Shown: positions 17,317 to 26,239, counted from the stretch's first letter. The stretch: 64,000 nucleotides of DNA from JAEUMG01 sp046349315 (GCA_046349315.1 JAXMCQ010000007.1:62001-126000), one strand, 5' to 3'. Notes: generated by a model not told the origin, from the sequence alone. Translations and numbers: made by a program.

Positions 17317-18189
17317 TCAAGCACGCATCGGTTGCGCATAAGAGGGCCGCTGCAGGGCCCGCGCGGGGTCGAAAGCCGGGATCATGATGCTGACTCGGGT
17401 ACCGCGGCCTTTTTCGGATTCGATGGTCAATGCGCCGCCATGCAGGCGCGTCAATGCAACGGAGATCGGCAGCCCGAGGCCGGTGCCCTCATGGCGTTTG
17501 TTGAAGCCGGCATCAACCTGCCCGAACGGCCGCATGGCCGTTTCGATCTCGCTTGCCGACATGCCGTCGCCGGTGTCGGTCACGCTGATGGTGACGGCGT
17601 TCTCCGGGCCTGGCCCCGCCTCGACATGAACCTTGCCGCGCGGATTGGTGAATTTCGTCGCGTTGCCGAGGATGTTGATGAGGATCTGCTTGAGCCGCAA
17701 TGGATCGCCATAGAGGAGCGGCGTTTCCGGCGAGATTTTGCAGCTCACCCCAATGTCGCGCTCCTTGGCCTTGGCGTCGATGATCAGGACGCAGGATTCA
17801 AGGATCGGGCCGAGTTCGACCGGCTGCAGGTCGACGACCAGCTTGCCAGCCTGGATTTTGGAGACGTCGAGAATGCCGTTGATGAGCGCCAAAAGATGGT
17901 CGGCGGCCTGGCGGATGTAGCCCGAATACTGGTTGACGCGCTGCACGTCGCTGATTTTCAGGACCATCAGCATGTCGGAAAAGCCGATGATCGCGTTGAG
18001 CGGCGTGCGCAATTCATGGCTCATATTGGCGATGAATTCGGATTTGGCTTTGGAGGCGAGCTCGGCTTCGACCTTGGCGGCATTGAGTGCGAGCGTCTGC
18101 TTCTGGCGGGTGATGGCGTGGCCGAAATGATCGGAGAACTCCGCCATCAGGGAGTCTTGCTTGAACCAGCGAGGGCCGAATGTCCGCAT
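17317..18189 (-). CDS. Sensor-less histidine kinase
   Basis: A 290-residue HATPase/HisKA kinase without any membrane or PAS sensor region. The dimerisation/phosphoacceptor motif is NMSHELRTPLNAIIGFSDM (His58). The ATP-binding boxes follow: N box near LINILGNATKF, G1 box near VTDTGDGM, and G2 box HEGTGLGLPI. The preceding helix (about residues 25-50) may form a coiled coil. It is soluble, so its signal must come from partners. No response regulator is adjacent. It precedes the HerA-like ATPase by 16 bases and is very likely its operon partner. Confidence 0.9.
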   Translation of the reverse strand: MRTFGPRWFKQDSLMAEFSDHFGHAITRQKQTLALNAAKVEAELASKAKSEFIANMSHELRTPLNAIIGFSDMLMVLKISDVQRVNQYSGYIRQAADHLLALINGILDVSKIQAGKLVVDLQPVELGPILESCVLIIDAKAKERDIGVSCKISPETPLLYGDPLRLKQILINILGNATKFTNPRGKVHVEAGPGPENAVTISVTDTGDGMSASEIETAMRPFGQVDAGFNKRHEGTGLGLPISVALTRLHGGALTIESEKGRGTRVSIMIPAFDPARALQRPSYAQPMRA

Positions 18190-18413
18190 TATGCCTTCCG
18201 TTTCCGTAACTTGACTAACGGAAAGGCCATAATGGGTGGTTAATTAAATCTGGCTAATCCGTTGGCCGGCCGGCGAGGCACAACCGTCCCTGGCGCCAGC
18301 TTTACCTCGTGCGGGAAGCTGTTAGAGTGCCTGCAACGAAATGATTTGCTGCGGTCCGACTGCGCTCCGACTTTGCGGCGTTGAGCGCAAAGGGCCGCCG
18401 GAAGGTTAAGATC

Positions 18414-19496
18414 GTGGATGCGACTACCGGAGCGGGCGGCTTCGGCCCTCGTCGCGGGCGAAGCGAGCATGGAGCGGCGAATGGCCGTCCGGTGCCCATA
18501 AAGTCCGCCTACGGTGGTGTCGAAGGCGAGCACTATTATGGCGCCCTGGACCTGGGCACCAACAACTGCAGGTTGCTGATCGCAATTCCGGCGCAGACCG
18601 GTTTCACCGTGGTGGACGCGTTCTCCCGTATTGTTCGCTTGGGCGAGGGGTTGAGCCACACTGGCCGGCTCGGTGAGCCCGCCATGCTGCGCACCATCGA
18701 GGCACTCAGGGTCTGCGCCAACAAGCTCGCCTGGCGCAAAGTCGGGCGCACACGCCTCGTCGCCACCGAAGCCTGTCGCACCGCCGAGAACGGTGCCCAG
18801 TTCATCCGCCGCGTTCAGGAGGAGACCGGTCTCGTCCTCGAAATCATCGACCGCGAGACCGAAGCGCATCTTGCAGCCACTGGTGCTGAGCCCCTGATCG
18901 AGCCTGGCGCCGAGACCACGATGATCTTCGACATTGGCGGCGGATCGACGGAACTGATGTGGATCGTGCGCGAGGGCACGTCCTATCGCGTCGCGGCCTG
19001 GACGTCGCTCGCGGCGGGTGTCGTCACATTGTCGGAGCGCTTCGGCGGCGTGCTTGTCAGTCCCCAAATCTTTGCGGCCATGCGCGACCATTTGCGTCCC
19101 ATGCTGAGGAGTTTCGTCGATCAGGTGAAAGCCGCTAATGGCGGCAACGGAATGCCCGATCACCTGCTCGGCACGTCTGGAACCGTCACCACCATTGCGG
19201 GCGTCCAGCTTGGTCTCAGGCGCTATGACCGCTCGCGCGTCGATGGCTGCTGGCTCGACAGCGATTCAATCGGCGACGTGACAGCCAAGCTCCTCGCCAT
19301 GGATTTTGCGACGCGGGCGGAAAACCCGTGCATCGGTCGCGAGCGCGCCGATCTCGTTCTTGCCGGATGCGCCATCCTCGAGGAAATCCGCTTGGCCTTT
19401 CCCACACCACGCATCCGCGTCGCCGACCGCGGATTGCGCGAAGGCATGCTGACATTGCTCATGCGTGAGGATAAGGCGCACGAGTCCGTCACATGA
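18414..19496 (+). CDS. Ppx/GppA-family exopolyphosphatase/guanosine-pentaphosphatase
   Basis: A roughly 360-residue member of the ASKHA-fold phosphatases acting on polyphosphate or pppGpp. The phosphate-binding motifs are GALDLGTNNCRLLI at about residue 43 and FDIGGGSTELMW further on, with the catalytic Glu near RETEA. GTSGTVTTIAG matches the third conserved block. It has only the catalytic domain, as is common in alphaproteobacterial short forms. I placed the start at the GTG (18414) with GGAAGG eight bases before; a TTG at 18381 is possible. It overlaps rlmE by four bases (ATGA), a conserved pairing in this class. Confidence 0.88.
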   Translation: MDATTGAGGFGPRRGRSEHGAANGRPVPIKSAYGGVEGEHYYGALDLGTNNCRLLIAIPAQTGFTVVDAFSRIVRLGEGLSHTGRLGEPAMLRTIEALRVCANKLAWRKVGRTRLVATEACRTAENGAQFIRRVQEETGLVLEIIDRETEAHLAATGAEPLIEPGAETTMIFDIGGGSTELMWIVREGTSYRVAAWTSLAAGVVTLSERFGGVLVSPQIFAAMRDHLRPMLRSFVDQVKAANGGNGMPDHLLGTSGTVTTIAGVQLGLRRYDRSRVDGCWLDSDSIGDVTAKLLAMDFATRAENPCIGRERADLVLAGCAILEEIRLAFPTPRIRVADRGLREGMLTLLMREDKAHESVT

Positions 19497-20200
19497 CACG
19501 GCCTGGCGGCGGTGTCGGCCCCGGCCGGAACCTCAAGCAGCGTCTGAAGACGGGCAAGGGACGCACCGTTTCCTCCAAAGCCTGGCTCGAACGCCAGCTC
19601 AATGACCCTTATGTCGCCGAAGCGCGGCGCCAAGGCTATCGCTCGCGCGCAGCCTTCAAGCTCATCGAGATCGACGACAAGTATCATTTGCTCAAGCCGG
19701 GCCAGAAAATCGTGGATCTGGGAGCAGCGCCCGGCGGTTGGTCCCAGGTCGCAGCCCAGCGCGTGCGCGCGACGGAGGGGCGGGGCCGTGTTGTCGCGAT
19801 CGACATGCACGGCATGGATGCCATTCCGGGGGTGATCATTCTGCATGACGATTTTCTCGATGAAGGCGTGCCGGAAAAGATCATCGCCGAACTGGGTGGC
19901 GCGAAAGCCGACATCGTGCTTTCCGATATGGCGCCGCATGCGACGGGCCATCGCCAGACCGATCATCTTCAGATCATGGCCTTGGCGGAAGCTGCTTACG
20001 ACTTCGCAAAGTCTGTTCTGAAGCCTGGCGGGCATTTCCTAGCCAAGGTGCTGCGGGGCGGAACCGAGGCTGAAATACTGAAGCCGATGAAACGCGACTT
20101 CACGACTGTGAAACACGTAAAACCCAAGGCCAGCCGCGAAGACTCGGCTGAGCTCTTCGTGCTGGCCATGGGCTTTCGTGGGGATGATAAAGCTACTTAG
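19493..20200 (+). CDS. rlmE: 23S rRNA (uridine-2552-2'-O)-methyltransferase RlmE
   Basis: A 235-residue RrmJ/FtsJ-family enzyme that methylates U2552 of 23S rRNA in the A loop during 50S assembly. The SAM site reads VDLGAAPGGWSQVA, and the catalytic K-D-K-E set is visible: Lys in SRAAFKLIEID, Asp in VLSDMAP, Lys in GGHFLAKVL, Glu in DSAELFV. The extra basic N-terminus (about 30 residues) is typical of alphaproteobacterial members. Its ATG overlaps the upstream phosphatase stop (ATGA), and its end overlaps the convergent BA14K gene by four bases. Confidence 0.96.
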   Translation: MTRPGGGVGPGRNLKQRLKTGKGRTVSSKAWLERQLNDPYVAEARRQGYRSRAAFKLIEIDDKYHLLKPGQKIVDLGAAPGGWSQVAAQRVRATEGRGRVVAIDMHGMDAIPGVIILHDDFLDEGVPEKIIAELGGAKADIVLSDMAPHATGHRQTDHLQIMALAEAAYDFAKSVLKPGGHFLAKVLRGGTEAEILKPMKRDFTTVKHVKPKASREDSAELFVLAMGFRGDDKAT

Positions 20201-20646
20201 TACGGACTGTTGCAGCGGTGATATTCGCCGTCATAGCCGAGGAAGCTGTCGGTTCGCGGATTATAGCTCCGATAGCGGTCCAGACACCACTCGACGTGAT
20301 TATCGCCCCCGTCATATCGCGGAGCGCCAAAGGCGCCGCCAAGGAGAGCGCCGCCGATCAGCGGGCCGGCAATCCACCACGGCGAGTTGTAGTACCAGCC
20401 ATTGTGGTAATGCGTGTAGCGGCCGTGCTTGTAGCGATAGCGGTCGCCATGGCGGTGCCGGTCATAGCCAGGCCTCTTTTTCCGCCAGTACTGGGCGGCC
20501 GGCTCGATGTTGACGTCGCCCTTGGCGACTTCCGCGATGCGGGCCTGGTTGGGCTGCGCCAGCGGCGCGGCGAAGGCGACATGCGGCAGAGCGATTGCGC
20601 CCGCTGTGACCAGGGCCAAAGCTGCAATCAATGATCTTCTTGCCAT
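20197..20646 (-). CDS. BA14K-family lectin-like secreted protein (first copy)
   Basis: A 149-residue exported protein. The signal peptide covers residues 1-26 (basic start MARRSL, cleavage near AFA-AP). A His/Tyr/Arg-rich middle (RHRHGDRYRYKHGRY) precedes a glycine-rich hydrophobic stretch (WWIAGPLIGGALLGG), which may be a membrane or amyloid-like segment. The C-terminal BA14K signature reads VEWCLDRYRSYNPRTDSFLG and then YHRC. In Brucella the family is an immunoreactive lectin-like surface protein. GAGGAG precedes the ATG. A paralogue lies at 58.8 kb. Confidence 0.9.
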   Translation of the reverse strand: MARRSLIAALALVTAGAIALPHVAFAAPLAQPNQARIAEVAKGDVNIEPAAQYWRKKRPGYDRHRHGDRYRYKHGRYTHYHNGWYYNSPWWIAGPLIGGALLGGAFGAPRYDGGDNHVEWCLDRYRSYNPRTDSFLGYDGEYHRCNSPY

Positions 20647-20881
20647 AATAAAACTCCTCGAAAGTTCGTGGCCAACGCATTGGCCTGGGATGTGCCCACT
20701 CAACGGGTCTGACGGGGAGGGGTTCCGGTTTCCGTCGCGCCGGAAGCCGCCTGTCGCGGCAATACCTTCGAATAGTCACCGCACCGCCCAATTCCGCTTG
20801 CGAAAGCCGTCGTGCGGGTGTTAGAGACAGCCGCCAACCTCAGCGAGTCCCGTAAATCAGAGCTCAAACGGAAGGTTGGCC

Positions 20882-22351
20882 ATGATCAGCCGCCAGATCG
20901 AAGAATATCTCACCTTTGACGATGTGCTGATGAAGCCGGGTGCGTCATCGGTGCTCCCTGGTCAGGTTTCGACCCGCACGAAGCTCACGCGCAACATCGA
21001 ACTCTCGATCCCGATCATTTCCGCCGCCATGGACACCGTCACTGAAGCGCGCCTAGCCATCGCCATGGCGCAGGCCGGCGGCATCGGCGTCATTCACAAG
21101 AATCTCGAGCCCGCGGTGCAGGCCGATCACGTCCGCCAGGTGAAGCGCTTCGAATCTGGCATGGTCGTGAACCCGATCACCATCGGGCCTGATGCGATCC
21201 TTGCCGACGTACTTGCGCTCAAGGATCGCCATCGCATTTCCGGCATTCCGGTCGTCGACAAGACCGGCACATTGGTTGGCATCATCACCAATCGTGATGT
21301 GCGCTTCGCAACCGATCGGAATGCGAAAGTGTCCGATCTCATGACGCGCGAGAATCTGGTGACAGTCCGCGAAGGCGTCGACCGCGATGAAGCGCGCCGT
21401 CTCCTCCACAAATATCGCATCGAGAAGCTCATCGTCGTCGACGACAAGTATAAATGCGTCGGTCTCATCACCGTGAACGATATGGAGAAGGCGGCCGACC
21501 ATCCGCTCGCAGCCAAGGACGAGCATGAGCGATTGCGCGTCGCCGCCGCCACGGGAACCGGGGATAAGGGCTTCGAGCGCGCCGAGATGCTGATCGATGC
21601 CGGCGCAGATGTCGTCGTCGTCGACACCGCGCATGGCCATTCGCAATTCGTGATCGAGCAGGTGCGCCGCATCAAGAAACTCTCGAACCGTGTCCAGATC
21701 ATCGCCGGCAATGTCGCCACCGCCGAGGCGACCGAAGCGTTGATCGACGCTGGTGCCGATGCGGTGAAGGTCGGCATCGGGCCGGGCTCGATCTGCACGA
21801 CGCGCGTCGTCGCCGGTGTCGGCGTTCCGCAACTGAGCGCCATCATGGATTGTGCCGAGGCGGCGTCCAAGACCGGAACGCCGGTAATCGCCGATGGCGG
21901 CGTCAAATATTCGGGCGATCTTGCCAAGGCGATTGCCGCCGGCGCCGGTGTTGCGATGATCGGTTCGCTGCTTGCCGGCACCGATGAGAGCCCCGGGGAG
22001 GTCTATCTCTACGAAGGCCGCAGCTACAAGAGCTATCGCGGCATGGGCTCGGTCGGTGCCATGGCGCGGGGTTCCGCCGATCGCTACTTCCAGCAGGAAG
22101 TGAAGGATCAGCTCAAGATGGTGCCGGAAGGCATCGAGGGCCAGGTGCCGTATAAGGGCCAGGTGGCGACGGTTCTCCATCAATTGACCGGCGGCTTGCG
22201 CGCCGCGATGGGCTATGTCGGGGCCGGCGATATCGCCGAATTGCAGAAGCGGGTCGAATTCGTGCGCATCACCAATGCCGGGCTTCGTGAAAGCCATGTG
22301 CATGACGTAATGATCACCCGCGAGCCACCCAACTACTTGCGCCAGGGCTGA
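20882..22351 (+). CDS. guaB: Inosine-5'-monophosphate dehydrogenase
   Basis: A 489-residue IMP dehydrogenase, which oxidises IMP to XMP with NAD+ in the committed step of GMP synthesis. The TIM barrel begins at TFDDVLMKPG. Two CBS domains are inserted at about residues 95-205. The catalytic Cys loop is GPGSICTTRVVAGVGVPQ, and the flap region includes YRGMGSVGAM. I chose the ATG at 20882, which has GGAAGG six bases upstream. It is followed after ten bases by rsmB in the same direction, while guaA lies 15 kb further on. Confidence 0.97.
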   Translation: MISRQIEEYLTFDDVLMKPGASSVLPGQVSTRTKLTRNIELSIPIISAAMDTVTEARLAIAMAQAGGIGVIHKNLEPAVQADHVRQVKRFESGMVVNPITIGPDAILADVLALKDRHRISGIPVVDKTGTLVGIITNRDVRFATDRNAKVSDLMTRENLVTVREGVDRDEARRLLHKYRIEKLIVVDDKYKCVGLITVNDMEKAADHPLAAKDEHERLRVAAATGTGDKGFERAEMLIDAGADVVVVDTAHGHSQFVIEQVRRIKKLSNRVQIIAGNVATAEATEALIDAGADAVKVGIGPGSICTTRVVAGVGVPQLSAIMDCAEAASKTGTPVIADGGVKYSGDLAKAIAAGAGVAMIGSLLAGTDESPGEVYLYEGRSYKSYRGMGSVGAMARGSADRYFQQEVKDQLKMVPEGIEGQVPYKGQVATVLHQLTGGLRAAMGYVGAGDIAELQKRVEFVRITNAGLRESHVHDVMITREPPNYLRQG

Positions 22352-22360
22352 CGGCAGATC

Positions 22361-23653
22361 ATGCGTGACGGCGGCCGCATCGCCGCGGCGATCGAAATCC
22401 TGGACGAGGTTGCCGGCCGGCATCGCCCGGCGTCGGAAGCGTTGAAGGACTGGGCGCGGGCGCACCGCTTTGCGGGCTCTGGCGACCGCCATACGATCGG
22501 CACCCTGGTGTTCGACGTGTTGCGACATCGCAACTCGCTGAGTGCGCGCATGAATGACCATACTTCTCGCGCGCTCGTTCTCGCGGCCTTGCATGATCTC
22601 TGGCAATGGCCGCTGGATCGCATGGCCGCGCATGTTGCTGAAACGCATGGGCCGGGCGACCTCACCGACGCCGAACGCGCAGCACTGGAACGCCCAATAC
22701 CTGAAAACGTGCCGGCGCATATTGCCGGCGATTACCCGGAATGGCTCACCGCGTCCTTGGCGCGTGCCTTCGGTGAGAGAGCCGCCGTGGAGGGCGCCGC
22801 CCTTGCTCGGCGCGCCCCGATCGATCTGCGCGTCAATACTTTGAAGGCCGATCGCCCCCGCGCCCTTGCCGCCCTGGAGAAATTCGGCGCCGTCGCAGGC
22901 AAGCTTTCACCCTGGTGCGTCCGTATTGCGCCGCCTGGCCCGGAGCAGCGCAACCCGGCTGTCGAGGCCGAGCCGTCACATGGCAAGGGCTGGTTCGAGG
23001 TCCAAGATGAAGCCTCGCAGCTCGCTGCTCTGCTTACTGGCGCGAAGCCCGGCGAGCAGGTCTCCGATATTTGCGCCGGTGCCGGCGGCAAGACCTTGGC
23101 GCTGGCGGCGATGATGGCGAACAAGGGCCAGATCTTTGCCCATGATTCGGACCGCCATCGCCTGCGCCCGATCTTCGAGAGATTGCAGAGGGCAGGGGTG
23201 CGCAATGTGCAAGTCGTCGGCGCCGATGAGGGCGACCGTATCGAGGCGCTCGCCGGAAAGCTCGACTGCCTGCTGATCGATGCCCCGTGCTCGGGCTCCG
23301 GAAGCTGGCGGCGCAAGCCTGACGCGAAATGGCGCCTAACCGAAAAGCAACTCGCCGCACGCCAAGCTGAGCAGGCCGCCTTGCTCGACCGCGGAGCGGC
23401 GCTCGTCAGACCGGGCGGGCGCCTCGTCTATGTCACCTGTTCGCTGCTGCCTGAAGAAAACGAAGATCAGATCGCGGCATTTCTCAAACGCAACCCGGGA
23501 TACTCGGTCGTTCCCTATCGCGAGCAATGGCAGATGGCGATCGGTACGCCGGCACCCGAGAGTGCCATCGCCTCTGATCTCGGCCTGCAATTGACGCCTG
23601 CCAGGCACGAGACCGACGGCTTCTTCATTTCGGTTCTTCGCCGCGGCTCTTGA
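22361..23653 (+). CDS. rsmB: 16S rRNA m5C methyltransferase, RsmB/Sun family
   Basis: A 430-residue enzyme of the RsmB (Fmu/Sun) family, which forms 5-methylcytosine in 16S rRNA (C967 in E. coli). The N-terminal part resembles the NusB-like domain found in the family. The SAM site reads DICAGAGGKTLALAA. The two catalytic cysteines lie in IDAPCSGSG (motif IV) and YVTCSLLPEEN (motif VI). It follows guaB closely, and the pair is probably co-transcribed. Its 3' end overlaps the convergent mntR by 29 bases. The exact target base is inferred from the family. Confidence 0.93.
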   Translation: MRDGGRIAAAIEILDEVAGRHRPASEALKDWARAHRFAGSGDRHTIGTLVFDVLRHRNSLSARMNDHTSRALVLAALHDLWQWPLDRMAAHVAETHGPGDLTDAERAALERPIPENVPAHIAGDYPEWLTASLARAFGERAAVEGAALARRAPIDLRVNTLKADRPRALAALEKFGAVAGKLSPWCVRIAPPGPEQRNPAVEAEPSHGKGWFEVQDEASQLAALLTGAKPGEQVSDICAGAGGKTLALAAMMANKGQIFAHDSDRHRLRPIFERLQRAGVRNVQVVGADEGDRIEALAGKLDCLLIDAPCSGSGSWRRKPDAKWRLTEKQLAARQAEQAALLDRGAALVRPGGRLVYVTCSLLPEENEDQIAAFLKRNPGYSVVPYREQWQMAIGTPAPESAIASDLGLQLTPARHETDGFFISVLRRGS

Positions 23654-24068
23654 GATAGCGCTCCATCGCATCGAGCGTGTCGGCACTCACATGGTGCTCG
23701 ATCCCCTCGGCGTCGATGCGCGCCACCTCCGCCTTGACCCCGAGCGCCACGAGAAAGCGTTCGACGATCCCATGCCGGCGCCGCCCGTCCTCGGCGAGCT
23801 TTTGGCCGGAATCGGTGAGGAACACCGCACGATAGGGCTCCTGCCGGATCAACTGCTCGTTCTGCAGGCGCCTCAGCGTCTTGACCACCGTGGCATTGGA
23901 GACGCCAAGCCGCTGCGCGATGTCGGTACCGCGCGCTTCGCCGCGCTCCTCGAGGAGTTCTGCGATCATCTCAACATAGTCTTCGGTCAGCTCGGTCTGG
24001 TGGTCGGCGCGGGTGCGTCGGAAGGCGGCAGGCCGGCTGCGGGCAGGGGTGGTCTTGCGCGTGGTCAT
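23625..24068 (-). CDS. mntR: Manganese-responsive DtxR-family regulator MntR
   Basis: A 147-residue regulator. The winged helix-turn-helix is visible (IAQRLGVSNATVVKTLRRL) after a basic N-terminal arm. The C-terminal dimer/metal domain includes DAEGIEHHVS, with the Glu and His residues that bind Mn(II) in MntR proteins. It should repress mntH when Mn is sufficient. The ATG at 24068 is chosen over a TTG at 24092 because the protein similarity begins after it, though the ribosome site (AAGGG) is distant. It is divergent from mntH, and a palindromic operator lies between them. Confidence 0.9.
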   Translation of the reverse strand: MTTRKTTPARSRPAAFRRTRADHQTELTEDYVEMIAELLEERGEARGTDIAQRLGVSNATVVKTLRRLQNEQLIRQEPYRAVFLTDSGQKLAEDGRRRHGIVERFLVALGVKAEVARIDAEGIEHHVSADTLDAMERYLKSRGEEPK

Positions 24069-24093
24069 CTTGCAAATATACCCTTGCAACAAA

Positions 24094-24111
24094 GTTTAGC
24101 CAATGCTAAAC
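24094..24111. promoter_or_regulatory. Palindromic operator, probable MntR site
   Basis: GTTTAGC-CAAT-GCTAAAC is a perfect inverted repeat with seven-base arms. It lies between the divergent mntR and mntH genes, eight bases upstream of the mntH ATG at 24120. Its layout resembles known MntR sites of enterobacteria (arms with TAGC/GCTA around a short centre). Control of both genes is inferred from position and form. Confidence 0.75.
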
Positions 24112-24119
24112 ATTTGCTG

Positions 24120-25469
24120 ATGAGCGATCATGTGGCAAATATGGAAACTCCCGTTCCAGGCTGGCGGCGCGACCGCGGCGAACCCTCACTGGTCGACGTC
24201 TTCCGGTCGGTCCGCGTAGCGCGCACCGGCGGCATGTGGCGGCGCTTCGCCGCCTTTATCGGCCCCGGCTATCTGGTCTCCGTCGGCTACATGGACCCCG
24301 GCAATTGGGCGACATCGATCGCCGGCGGCGCGCAATTCGGCTATACGCTTCTCTTCGTCGCCCTGCTTTCCAACATCATGGCGATCATCCTGCAATCGCT
24401 TTGTGCGCGCCTTGCGGTCGGCTCGGGGCGCGATCTGGCGCAGGCCTGCCGCGATGCCTTCCCGCGCCCGGTCGCCTGGGCGCTCTGGCTTTTCGCCGAG
24501 ATCGCCATCATCGCCACCGACATTGCCGAGGTGGTTGGCACCGCCATCGGCCTCAATCTGCTCTTCGGGATACCCCTCGAACTGGGCGTCGTAATCACGG
24601 CGCTCGATGTTTTTTTGATCCTCTGGCTGCAAAGGCTAGGCTTCCGCTGGATCGAGGCCTTCGTCATCTCGCTGTTGGGCGTCATCTTCGTTTGCTTCTT
24701 CATCCAGATCGCCATGGCCGACCCTGATTGGCGCGGTGTGATCATTGGTTTCGCGCCCACCGTCGAGATCGTGAAGAATCCTGTGATGCTCTATCTCGCA
24801 CTCGGCATCATCGGCGCGACGGTCATGCCGCATAATCTCTATCTTCATTCCGGCATCGTGCAGACGCGCGACTACGGCCACACATTGTCTGAAAAGCGCG
24901 AGGCGATGAAGCTTGCGACCATCGACTCGACCGTTGCCTTGATGTTTGCGCTCCTCGTCAATGCCTCGATCCTGATCCTGGCCGCAGCGACATTTCATAA
25001 GACCGGGCAGACACAGATCTCCGAATTGGGTGACGCGCATGCGATGCTGGCGCCATTGGTGGGCTCGATGCTGGCGCCGAGCCTTTTCGCGATTGCGCTT
25101 CTGTGCTGTGGGCTCAACTCTACTGTTACCGCCACCATGGCTGGCCAGATCGTCATGGAAGGTTTTCTCCAGATAAGACTGCCGGCCTGGCTCAGGCGCC
25201 TCATCACCCGCATGGTGGCGATCATGCCAGCCGCTCTGGTGACGATCTATTATGGCCAGGCGGGGACGGGCGCGCTCCTCATTCTCTCGCAGGTGGTGCT
25301 TGCCTTCCAATTGCCCTTTGCGATCGTGCCGCTCGTCATGTTCACCCGCGACCGCAACAAGATGGGCGCGCTTGTTGCTCCGCTCTGGCTGACCATCGTT
25401 TCAGCCATCATCGCGGCGATCATCATCGCGCTGAATGTGAAACTGCTTTACGACTTGGCATTCGGGTAG
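24120..25469 (+). CDS. mntH: Mn2+/H+ symporter, NRAMP family
   Basis: A 449-residue NRAMP transporter importing Mn(II) with protons. The metal-binding DPGN of helix 1 is present (YMDPGNWATSIAGG), and the helix 6 motif is MPHNLYLHSG. Eleven membrane helices fit the family. The ATG at 24120 is used; no clear ribosome site precedes it. The operator ends eight bases before it, so transcription may start very close to the ATG and the message may have almost no leader. A second ATG at 24141 is possible. The divergent regulator is MntR. Confidence 0.95.
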   Translation: MSDHVANMETPVPGWRRDRGEPSLVDVFRSVRVARTGGMWRRFAAFIGPGYLVSVGYMDPGNWATSIAGGAQFGYTLLFVALLSNIMAIILQSLCARLAVGSGRDLAQACRDAFPRPVAWALWLFAEIAIIATDIAEVVGTAIGLNLLFGIPLELGVVITALDVFLILWLQRLGFRWIEAFVISLLGVIFVCFFIQIAMADPDWRGVIIGFAPTVEIVKNPVMLYLALGIIGATVMPHNLYLHSGIVQTRDYGHTLSEKREAMKLATIDSTVALMFALLVNASILILAAATFHKTGQTQISELGDAHAMLAPLVGSMLAPSLFAIALLCCGLNSTVTATMAGQIVMEGFLQIRLPAWLRRLITRMVAIMPAALVTIYYGQAGTGALLILSQVVLAFQLPFAIVPLVMFTRDRNKMGALVAPLWLTIVSAIIAAIIIALNVKLLYDLAFG

Positions 25470-25513
25470 AACTGTACAGCGCGCCAAGCTAGCCGCGACG
25501 AGCCAGTGGGGTC

Positions 25514-25660
25514 ATGGGCGGGAAGAAGTCATCGGCGGAGCGTGAGTTGGGGACGTTGCTGGTCGTTGCAGCAATTGTACTTGTCCTGGTGCTGGCGATC
25601 GGCTTTTTCAATTTCTTTCTGGATGCGTGGTCTGGAGGACAATCATTTTATCGGCCATGA
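25514..25660 (+). CDS. Small single-pass membrane protein downstream of mntH
   Basis: A 48-residue frame encoding a basic/acidic N-terminus (MGGKKSSAERELG), one long hydrophobic helix (about residues 14-38, rich in Val, Leu, Ala and Phe) and a short tail. It lies 44 bases after mntH on the same strand. The ribosome site is weak (GGGG close to the ATG). The composition is that of a real single-pass peptide, but homology cannot be judged. It could be an accessory of MntH or an unrelated small membrane protein. Confidence 0.5.
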   Translation: MGGKKSSAERELGTLLVVAAIVLVLVLAIGFFNFFLDAWSGGQSFYRP

Positions 25661-25687
25661 GGGTTTAGGAAGGGGTCATGCGCCCAG

Positions 25688-26203
25688 TCAGCCACTCTGG
25701 TAGAAGCCCAGTTTCGTTAGTTCCACCGCAAGCGTTCTGTGTTTGAAGCCGGCATGGAACTCGATTCTGTCGTCATGCGACAATCCAAGGACATTGCGGC
25801 CCGGTCGCGCGGCGAGCAGCCCATCCCAGCCGAGCTGGAGTGCGAAGGCGATGAGGGTTGCGAGTTCTTCGCCTTCATGTTTATCGCATTGGTGGCCGGG
25901 CATCTCATAGAGCCTGCTCTGTTCGCCCAGCGAGGCGCGCCAGGCATAGAAATTATGCCAGCCCGGATAGCCGCCGTCGCGCCACTCCCAGCCGTCGCCA
26001 AAAGGCGTCCCCAGGAAAAGCAGGGTGGCTTGAGAGATAGGCGCGACGGTTTCGACGATCGTCCGCCCGGCCGCCGCATAGTGGGGTTTATCGCCGTGAT
26101 AGATGAAACCGCGGGCCGTCCCGGGCCGGCCGTTGGCATTGGCCAATTGCCGCCAGATACGCTGCATCTCGGCGCGGGTTTCTTCGGCCCTTAGAAATCG
26201 CAT
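25688..26203 (-). CDS. Hypothetical protein, unknown function
   Basis: A 171-residue soluble protein. It has several Trp, His and Gly-rich turns (FGDGWEWRDGGYPGWHNFYAW) and conserved-looking YEMPGHQCDKHEGEE in the middle, followed by a helix and a C-terminal strand. I do not recognise a family. No signal peptide or membrane segment is seen. The frame is open throughout and has protein-like codon use. It is followed on the same strand by no other gene, and a ribbon-helix-helix gene lies upstream of it. Confidence 0.65.
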   Translation of the reverse strand: MRFLRAEETRAEMQRIWRQLANANGRPGTARGFIYHGDKPHYAAAGRTIVETVAPISQATLLFLGTPFGDGWEWRDGGYPGWHNFYAWRASLGEQSRLYEMPGHQCDKHEGEELATLIAFALQLGWDGLLAARPGRNVLGLSHDDRIEFHAGFKHRTLAVELTKLGFYQSG

Positions 26204-26239
26204 CCGCGTGCCCCGCAGGAGGGATGACGATGGAACGGG

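Noticed and set aside
21053..22720. 555-codon minus-strand frame opposite guaB and the start of rsmB
   Set aside because: Shadow of the well-supported guaB frame; composition (His/Arg/Asp-rich) is typical of antisense artefacts.
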